NCBI GenBank assembly: GCA_910585795.1
Contig: CAJUFV010000264.1
Location: 1-23,901 of the forward strand
Length of the DNA: 23,901 nt
Source: an uncultured Clostridia bacterium
GTDB lineage: Bacteria > Bacillota > Clostridia > UBA1381
Direction of reading: 5' to 3'
The notes beneath the pieces were generated by a model that was given only the letters and a program-made list of their open reading frames with translations, had not been told where the DNA came from and ran no database searches. Numbering within the stretch: position 1 is the stretch's first letter; every line of letters starts with the position of its first letter. The position numbers and the translations under genes are program-made. Shown in pieces: positions 19,401-23,901 of the stretch.

Positions 19401-19843
19401 TTAATTGTTCCAAGATTTAACGCAAATAGGCCTCCGCCAAAATCACCATTGTTTGAACTGCCGCTACTAGTTGATGATGGAGAATTTATATTTTGAAATA
19501 ATCCGTCTATTTTATATCCGTTACCGTCAAATATTCCGGCAAATCCTTTAAACTCAGATATTGTTCCAATTGATTCCCATTCTATTTGTGTTCCATCATT
19601 ATTTAATAACTCAATATTATTGGTCATTTCAAAATATTTATCCGTATATTGATTACCGTTATCTACATCCAACGCAAGCTGTTTAAGCTGCTCTGCCGTG
19701 CTTATAATATATGGATTTTCCTTTGTGCCGTCACCGCCGCCAAACATACTGTCAACAGCGGATACAGGCATTACACCAGTTATCGATATAAACAAGGAAA
19801 GCGCTGTAATACCTGATATTAAATTTTTAAAGATTTTTTTCAT
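16424..19843 (-). CDS. GLUG-repeat/cohesin-like/dockerin surface protein
   Basis: Secreted protein of 1139 aa. The ATG at 19841-19843 is chosen over the preceding TTG: GGGGGTGG lies 6 nt upstream (19850-19857) and MKKIFKNLISG begins the signal peptide (cut near VSA, residue 29). Residues about 136-311 hold GLUG-type repeats ('VGGVVGNNSSG', 'NCYNTGTV', 'GGIVGF', 'GCYNAGTI'), which fold as a beta-helix. The usual 'FAAGDVAYLLNG...LPVLD' tail and one InlB-type repeat (396-459) follow. After a Pro-rich linker comes a possible cohesin-like module (479-721; 'IGDKFWVGVAVD', 'LEIAFEYDPDFLEP'). A cadherin-like domain (744-846), the pre-dockerin cassette (852-1056) and a dockerin (1057-1139; loops DTDLDGIISPID and DTDNSSDISAID) complete it. 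The start overlaps the stop of the 1320-aa gene, so translation is probably coupled. Its C-terminal third is a close paralogue of that of the 1454-aa protein. No enzyme domain is seen. Confidence 0.92.
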   Translation of the reverse strand: MKKIFKNLISGITALSLFISITGVMPVSAVDSMFGGGDGTKENPYIISTAEQLKQLALDVDNGNQYTDKYFEMTNNIELLNNDGTQIEWESIGTISEFKGFAGIFDGNGYKIDGLFQNINSPSSTSSGSSNNGDFGGGLFALNLGTIKNLTVKGNVNVYGTDDGERVGGIVSYNAGVVENCSYEGTISFSESLYGLKSIGGVVGENEKGTVKKCHNSADIEVTSIDNDFMVGGVVGNNSSGIVLTNCYNTGTVSVKDCNKENGFAYAGGIVGFTSSTVTGCYNAGTITNASDNTATGQIAGYGTVNNSYYINPTSVFNIESMGLLSNDVTRMANDDGSVEKSAAEFAAGDVAYLLNGETNEGDLVWRQSLGSDNLPVLDESHPVVCRNSDNEYYNAYPIKFLNYDNSVLQILNLAQGETPSYSQTPTRPSEGTTKYTFSGWNPDITAVTGSATYIAQYTSETSTPKPEATPIIPPIVTERKLYVDYMGNDSSSGGLPDDTGKPNGNLDENNIGDKFWVGVAVDKSHDLPLFTLGIHSLEIAFEYDPDFLEPYTTTNVPEDDWQEQLKQGNFSNSNNSLWWNENQYEIISVTDTKLDTTNDREDKGLLSDRENWRMCTVCVIFNPKDDLSGAAGKRFKDLTEETKQYLLKLPFKLKKAPADTDADQNPTVLSLVRGPETLDIGSGDNGTEEYSSWEATVTDPSDAENMKTLFNFNGDVKLFGEAASISDIVPVKPKTGEETEDTIYTLSQSNQLQLEGFNPVNNEYYLSVPNETEKLRLDITSSSMPTVTVNGSGVNTSLNNQLYVTDEFTLSEVNKDVANGGEQDGFNNTVVVNVSGTSYTIHIRRLLTPKIILNPGNSPYGMIEKMSTKYMGEENGWSEDKIKKAKEEFEKIDKFAEDYVPDEAMDMYISKTTRIYYRPEVWGGATTPDLNMDRNPEAIFIYNGQSFVDPGYTVINSYGEVVENPQVTCTIKVKRMLSQGTKGCVNVTDPDADDAIETNSLMIYKNVTSGMLFSDLTSSNAAVKSICPGVYDMLYESVDPVSGQSIQTVRKVVVLFKTGDTDLDGIISPIDLNALNLAVATNKTDITGASDETNRLYLYRIMDTDNSSDISAIDINSVRVSVATNNPISLYYKELPNH
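16427..17290 (-). other. Pre-dockerin cassette plus dockerin (1139-aa protein)
   Basis: Cassette 16676-17290 (205 residues, the longest copy): NPGNSPYGMIEK, YRPEVWGG, NMDRNPEAIFIYNGQSFVDPG, CTIKVKRM, GCVNVTDPDA, CPGVYDMLYES. Dockerin 16427-16675, clearly paralogous to 12042-12290 at protein and DNA level. Confidence 0.8.
17681..18409 (-). other. Possible cohesin-like module of the 1139-aa protein (internal)
   Basis: Starts 'RKLYVDYMGND' after a Pro-rich linker. It has 'IGDKFWVGVAVD', 'HSLEIAFEYDPDFLEPY', 'LLKLPFKLKKAP' and 'LFNFNGDVKLF', in the same order as the two clearer copies but at low identity. Tentative. Confidence 0.4.
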
Positions 19844-19845
19844 CA
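19841..19845 (-). promoter_or_regulatory. TGATG stop/start overlap, translational coupling
   Basis: The TGA of the 1320-aa gene (19843-19845) shares its A with the ATG of the 1139-aa gene (19841-19843). The Shine-Dalgarno sequence of the second gene lies inside the last codons (Gly-Gly-Gly) of the first, so ribosomes finishing one can restart on the other. Confidence 0.85.
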
Positions 19846-22800
19846 AGCGCCACCCCCTTCCAACAGATTAGTATAGAATGGTAATATGTTTGTTTTTATA
19901 AAGTTTGAATCTATGGCGTTTACATTACCATCCTTATTTACATCGCAGACACGGTACCTGAATAATCGTCCACCATCGCTATAATCAGGTACATTGTTAT
20001 TGTCAGCCAAGTCTCTGCTAAAACGATGCAGAACCCTTGATGCATCTGTTTCATCTACTATACCACTAACATCGACATCACCCAATGCAGGTAAAATTAT
20101 TAATGGCTTTTTTATTTCGACACTTGTCTTATCAAAATCCGTAAATGAATATATAAGCTCATAACACTCAGGACGTATTCTGTTATTCATCAGCTCTGTA
20201 ATATGACCTGTTTCAGGTAAATCAATTATTACCTGACTAATATATACAAAATCATCCGAGCTTCCATCTTGAAGAGATGGTGTTTGTTCATTAAGAATAT
20301 TCACTTTTACCTTTTTGGTAACTTTATCCACCGGTTCGCCAATTGAATTTATAACACTCTTATAACCTGGATCAGTAAATGCGGAGTTATTTATAACAAA
20401 TACCGCTGATTCATCCAAATCATAATTCTTTACACTCCAGGCTTTGTTAGTATATTGTAAATTCTTTGTGGCTCCTGCCGGAGTATATCCATCAGTGAAA
20501 GTATAACCGCTATCTGTGAATGTCTTTTTATAAGTTTCCCTGTCCGCTTCAGATAATGACGTATCACGCATAATCAGACCATATGGTGAATTTCCATAAT
20601 TAAACGCCATTAATTCTGATGTTTTAATTTTTCTATATATGTGTATTGTATATTCCTTTGTTACTTCACCCTCATCGGGACTATCATCGGGGTCATCATA
20701 CGTCATACTCAGTGTTACAATATTGTCCACTGGACTTAAGTATAAATCAATATCCTGTGTTTTAAAGTAATCATCCTCTGTATCTTTCACAGGTACTGCC
20801 AGCGTATCCTTATCAGGCGTATGCTCATGAGTCAATGCAAGAGCCGCATTTTCTGCTTCAGTACGAAGCTTAAACCACAGCTTAACCTGTTCAACATCAT
20901 TCGGCACCGCAACATAATATACACGTTTTACCGGGTCAAATTCTATCGACTGCCAGTCAGCGTCATATAATGTCTGATTTTTGTCATTTGTATCCTTAAC
21001 GAGTAATTCAGTTGCTCTTAGCTTTGCTCCAAGCAATTCTTTAAAATTAGCTTTTATTTCGATATCAGAAGCCGGCATTGTAAAAGTTGTTGTTTTTGCA
21101 GAATCATCATCAAAAATCACGTCTCCGCTGACAACAGTCCATCCAACAAAATCACAATCCGCTTCCGGCGTTGCAACTACCGTAATTGTCTCGCCTTCAA
21201 GCGCTGTGTATGTTTCCGTATCGGTTTTTGCGCTGCCAAGTGTTTTCTGGTCTTCATCTATAGTAATTTTTATGTTATACGTTGGATGCTTGGTAACAGT
21301 AAAGCTAATATTAAAGGTTTGCAAAGCTTCTTTACTATTCTCTGAGAAAATAGATACTGTACAAACATAATCCGTATAATCACCCTCTCCAATTACCGGA
21401 AGTCCGATTTTTGTCGTAATATCTAGCGCGGCACTGTTTCCGCTCTCCAAAATCTGCGGAAGCGCTTTTGTCATAACAAAAGCATCTTTGCCGTTATCTT
21501 TACTTAATGATATAACCGCTGATAAACCATATAGAGTAGTAGTTCCGTTATTACGTACTGTAAAGGACTTTGTCTGAAGCTGATTATAGTCATACCCTTC
21601 TTGTCGCTTATCATAGACTGCGTCAGGAATAGCCTCAATAGAGTCCTTTCCGTCATCTTCTATGACGTAATATTTAATTGTTACTGTTATACCATCATCA
21701 TTTTCTACTCTACCGTAATTTGTATATGATGTGCCGGCCAGTGTTCCGGTAACAGTCACAATTTCTCCCGCTTCGTCAGGATTTCCATCTATCACTGTCC
21801 AGTCACCGTCTATTGTAAATGTTTTAAGAGTACCGGGAACCATTCCGTCATAACCGCTGTATGTTGTTTTTATTTTATCTGACTCCATAGGGAGCGTTAT
21901 AGTTGACGGGAGTTTTGTTCCAGCTTTTATAGGAAACATTGCCGCAAGCGCAGATGAATAATCAAATTCATAATTACCGCCTGTATCAGGAGACAAATAT
22001 ATGTTTCTTCTCGGTTCAGGTGTACAGTCAACATACGGCCCTTGATTTTTGTCCGGTTCTGTCGAAGCTATCTGGAATTCTCCTGCACGGCTTCCAAGAT
22101 TAATTACCTGAGCAAGCTTCTTTTCACTTTCTCTGCTAATATCCGGCTGAATAACTATAGTAGCTACTCCATCTCCATCTATTGTAACAGTATATCGGCC
22201 TTCTGCTGCCAATTCATTAGTATCTATTGCGTCACCAACCGGTATCTTAATGTCAAAAACAGTATTATCAGGAATTTTTGAGCCATCACTATTTCTGACT
22301 ACTATCGTAAGACTGCCATTTTCAGATGTACTGCTGACCACCTCAAGCTGCTTTGGTTTGTCTGCCTCATCAGTAACAACATTTCTTATTATTCTTATAT
22401 CCGGCATCAAATCTTCTATCGTAAGCCACTTATATTCATCTAACAAATCTGCTTTACTCTTATTAAGATGTCCTATGAACGCATATGTCGCATCTGACAA
22501 TCCAAAATCAGGAGGAAGCGTATCTATACCGCTTCCTGGCTCGCTCTCAAGTGAATACCAGCCAATATCCTGTTCAGGCATACCGCCGTTAGGAATATAT
22601 GTATCTAATACAGGCCGAACCTTTTTAGCAAGATTGAGCTGTTCAAACTCTTGCGGAAAATCGGGGTCATTTACCCAATATGTTATATCTTTATTTTCCA
22701 CATCGAAATTAATCAATTTAACTGGCGTTACATTAACAGTAACAGAAACGTCAAATTTTTCATTATATTGCTGAGTAACTGTATAACTTCCACCCTTTGG

Positions 22801-23805
22801 ATTCCAGCTCACATTAATCGAATCCTGTTTCCATTCAAATTTTACAGGTACCTGAGATGTATCAGCATAATGCAATGTCAGCATTGACATCTTTTCATTA
22901 AGGAAATCTGTTAAATCTTGCACTGTACCCTGCTTATAAATTTCATATGAGGAAACAGTTGTCTCTGCCAGCTGAGGTTCTACCTTCCATAATTCCGGCT
23001 CAATATCGAATTCATATCCAATGTTTCTGTCTGTACGTGAATAAAATTGAATATCCTTATTCTCATCAAGATATATAAGCTGAACACCTGTATCATCTTC
23101 CGGCTTTATTACTTCCATACCGTCCGGAAACTCTATCATATCAAAAACCGGAACAACCTTTATTATATCCTTAAGCTGACTCTCGGTAAGTTTTGAAAAC
23201 TCAGCAGGTTTTTTAATGTTAAAGCTCAGTCTGCCAAGTTTTAAATCGCCCATATCATCCGCCTTAATGACAGGATAAGCTACTCTGTCTTCAACAACAT
23301 TTTCTATGTAATCCGGAGCCATAGTAAACGCATTTTCAACAGGAATAAAACTCATTGACAAATGCCCCATCTGCTTTGTTTTGTCCTGGTCAGCCACACC
23401 GATAGTTGGCATAGTTCCATAAAACGGCTGTCCAGTCATATCCATATCGATAAAAACACCTTGCGGAAAAATCTCTGTGTTCTGGTCAAAATATTTATGT
23501 TCGGTATTAAAAATATTTAACATGTCACCGCCGTTTGACTGCGGATTTTGAATAGGAACATTTGTTTCCACATCAGATAGCTCTATGTAATCTGTATCAT
23601 ATTTTAAACAGAATGTAACACCCGTAGTATTGATTTTCTTCAGGGTGATATCTATAAAGCCTTGCGTTGTAGAACCGTTTTTAACCATTGTTATACCATC
23701 AAAGGAAATTAAAGCATACGGATAATTTGTTGCAGCAAAAACTATAGCTGATATTAATATAAACAGCAAAACTAAAGACGCAGCTATTTTCTTTTTTTGT
23801 GCCAC
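19843..23805 (-). CDS. Promoter-proximal surface protein with possible cohesin-like head and dockerin tail
   Basis: Secreted protein of 1320 aa starting with GTG (23803-23805), 6 nt after AAGGGGGAG (23812-23820); no other start is close. Hydrophobic signal segment 9-24, cut probably after VFA. Residues about 29-260 form a possible cohesin-like module ('GFIDITLKKINTTGVTFCLKYDTDYIELSD', shown here in part; 'LGRLSFNIKKP'). The middle, about 270-720, resembles stacked Ig-like strands that I cannot assign. A segment near 740-840 ('SFTVRNNGTTTLYGLSAVI') resembles CARDB/NEW3-type domains. A divergent InlB-like repeat ('DFVGWTVVSGDV', near 845-920), a cadherin-like domain (925-1060), the pre-dockerin cassette (1062-1240) and a dockerin (1241-1320; loops DVDVSGIVDETD and DVNKDGNVNAID) follow. 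It is the first gene after the promoter, so it should be well expressed. No catalytic site is recognised. Confidence 0.92.
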   Translation of the reverse strand: MAQKKKIAASLVLLFILISAIVFAATNYPYALISFDGITMVKNGSTTQGFIDITLKKINTTGVTFCLKYDTDYIELSDVETNVPIQNPQSNGGDMLNIFNTEHKYFDQNTEIFPQGVFIDMDMTGQPFYGTMPTIGVADQDKTKQMGHLSMSFIPVENAFTMAPDYIENVVEDRVAYPVIKADDMGDLKLGRLSFNIKKPAEFSKLTESQLKDIIKVVPVFDMIEFPDGMEVIKPEDDTGVQLIYLDENKDIQFYSRTDRNIGYEFDIEPELWKVEPQLAETTVSSYEIYKQGTVQDLTDFLNEKMSMLTLHYADTSQVPVKFEWKQDSINVSWNPKGGSYTVTQQYNEKFDVSVTVNVTPVKLINFDVENKDITYWVNDPDFPQEFEQLNLAKKVRPVLDTYIPNGGMPEQDIGWYSLESEPGSGIDTLPPDFGLSDATYAFIGHLNKSKADLLDEYKWLTIEDLMPDIRIIRNVVTDEADKPKQLEVVSSTSENGSLTIVVRNSDGSKIPDNTVFDIKIPVGDAIDTNELAAEGRYTVTIDGDGVATIVIQPDISRESEKKLAQVINLGSRAGEFQIASTEPDKNQGPYVDCTPEPRRNIYLSPDTGGNYEFDYSSALAAMFPIKAGTKLPSTITLPMESDKIKTTYSGYDGMVPGTLKTFTIDGDWTVIDGNPDEAGEIVTVTGTLAGTSYTNYGRVENDDGITVTIKYYVIEDDGKDSIEAIPDAVYDKRQEGYDYNQLQTKSFTVRNNGTTTLYGLSAVISLSKDNGKDAFVMTKALPQILESGNSAALDITTKIGLPVIGEGDYTDYVCTVSIFSENSKEALQTFNISFTVTKHPTYNIKITIDEDQKTLGSAKTDTETYTALEGETITVVATPEADCDFVGWTVVSGDVIFDDDSAKTTTFTMPASDIEIKANFKELLGAKLRATELLVKDTNDKNQTLYDADWQSIEFDPVKRVYYVAVPNDVEQVKLWFKLRTEAENAALALTHEHTPDKDTLAVPVKDTEDDYFKTQDIDLYLSPVDNIVTLSMTYDDPDDSPDEGEVTKEYTIHIYRKIKTSELMAFNYGNSPYGLIMRDTSLSEADRETYKKTFTDSGYTFTDGYTPAGATKNLQYTNKAWSVKNYDLDESAVFVINNSAFTDPGYKSVINSIGEPVDKVTKKVKVNILNEQTPSLQDGSSDDFVYISQVIIDLPETGHITELMNNRIRPECYELIYSFTDFDKTSVEIKKPLIILPALGDVDVSGIVDETDASRVLHRFSRDLADNNNVPDYSDGGRLFRYRVCDVNKDGNVNAIDSNFIKTNILPFYTNLLEGGGA
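19846..20622 (-). other. Pre-dockerin cassette plus dockerin (1320-aa protein)
   Basis: Cassette 20086-20622 (179 residues): NYGNSPYGLIMRD, 'ESAVFVINNSAFTDPGY', 'VTKKVKVNIL', 'RPECYELIYSFTD'. Dockerin 19846-20085. Its second loop (RVCDVNKDGNVNAID) is closest to that of the 882-aa protein (RVWDVNKDGIINKND), not to the 1139/1454-aa pair. Confidence 0.78.
23026..23721 (-). other. Possible cohesin-like module of the 1320-aa protein
   Basis: Located just after the signal peptide. It has an opening strand 'YALISFDGITMVKNG', 'TFCLKYDTDYIELSD' (like the cohesin 'F.l.YD..vLe' strand) and a later 'LGRLSFNIKK'. It is the most divergent of the four copies, and another all-beta fold is possible. Confidence 0.35.
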
Positions 23806-23811
23806 GGTATA

Positions 23812-23820
23812 CTCCCCCTT
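23812..23820 (-). promoter_or_regulatory. Ribosome binding site for the GTG start
   Basis: AAGGGGGAG on the minus strand, 6 nt before the GTG at 23805. It supports a non-ATG start; the next methionine codon is 39 codons further in, past the signal segment. Confidence 0.8.
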
Positions 23821-23863
23821 TTTTGATAGATATTATTAATTATCCCAATACCTACACAACTAA

Positions 23864-23892
23864 ATTCTACAACATTTTTGAGTGAAAGTCAA
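23864..23892 (-). promoter_or_regulatory. SigmaA-type promoter of the cluster
   Basis: On the minus strand TTGACT (23887-23892) and TAGAAT (23864-23869) are separated by exactly 17 nt. The predicted transcript start is near 23857, giving a leader of roughly 50 nt before the GTG. No riboswitch fits in so short a leader. Confidence 0.8.
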
Positions 23893-23900
23893 TGCTTTTA
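23885..23900 (-). promoter_or_regulatory. 16-nt motif around the -35 box, shared with 12-27
   Basis: On the plus strand AAAGTCAATGCTTTTA. The motif at 12-27 is AAAGTCAATACTTTTA, a 15/16 match. It includes the TTGACT box and has weak dyad symmetry (AAAG...CTTT), so it may be an operator as well as a promoter part. Confidence 0.5.
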
Positions 23901-23901
23901 A

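Noticed and set aside
22250..22774. Plus-strand open frame of 174 codons
   Set aside because: It lies wholly inside the 1320-aa gene and has no promoter, ribosome binding site or recognisable domain.
19843..23805. Search for glycoside hydrolase, lyase, esterase or peptidase domains that would make this a cellulosome cluster
   Set aside because: No catalytic motif or enzyme-like stretch was recognised here or in the other five proteins. All regions look like beta-rich binding, spacer or docking domains, although the middle of this protein remains unassigned.

Overview
The window is a single minus-strand gene cluster of six very large exported, non-catalytic surface proteins. They are packed head to tail, in transcription order: 1320 aa (GTG start at 23805), 1139 aa, 1454 aa, 714 aa, 882 aa and about 2298 aa (stop at 131). 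The low GC, AGGAGG-type ribosome binding sites, SLH domains, dockerins, Thr/Pro-rich 'PTATPT' linkers, InlB-type repeats, GLUG repeats and MBG-like repeats point to a Gram-positive anaerobe of the class Clostridia (Bacillota), plausibly a gut or rumen plant-polysaccharide specialist. The species cannot be fixed from the sequence. No rRNA, tRNA, transposase, CRISPR array or real plus-strand gene was seen.

Layout. A good housekeeping-type promoter (TTGACT, 17 bp spacer, TAGAAT) lies at 23864-23892, upstream of the first gene. The first two genes overlap by one base (TGATG at 19841-19845). The next gaps are 20 nt (16404-16423) and 24 nt (12015-12038). The only sizeable gap is 9707-9869 (163 nt). 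It holds a short GC-rich hairpin followed by a long imperfect AT-rich hairpin, so it may set the ratio of upstream to downstream expression. The last two genes are separated by 30 nt. A perfect 20-bp stem with a 4-nt loop (81-124) follows the last stop codon as a terminator. Left of it, the left edge of the window (12-27) carries a 16-nt motif that matches the first promoter's -35 region at 15 of 16 positions, which suggests a co-regulated next gene just outside.

How the proteins may work together. Two proteins (714 aa and about 2298 aa) carry three SLH repeats each and should be held non-covalently on secondary cell-wall polymers. Four proteins (1320, 1139, 1454 and 882 aa) end in a dockerin. 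Four proteins (1320, 1139, 1454 and 714 aa) carry a module that I read as cohesin-like; it is clearly homologous between the 1454-aa and 714-aa proteins and more tentative in the other two. The middle genes would thus have a cohesin-like receptor and a dockerin in one chain, the 714-aa protein a receptor plus a wall anchor, and the 882-aa protein only a dockerin. This is the plan of a self-assembling cell-surface fibre or scaffold, but without any recognisable enzyme. The largest protein has polysaccharide-binding-type beta-helix modules, so adhesion to plant polysaccharide is a reasonable guess.

The most novel-looking element is a conserved cassette of about 134-205 residues placed directly before every dockerin. 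It starts with a GNSPYG-type signature and contains a 'DPG' Ig-like strand motif. It and its dockerin fall into two classes: the 1454/1139-aa pair versus the 882/1320-aa pair.
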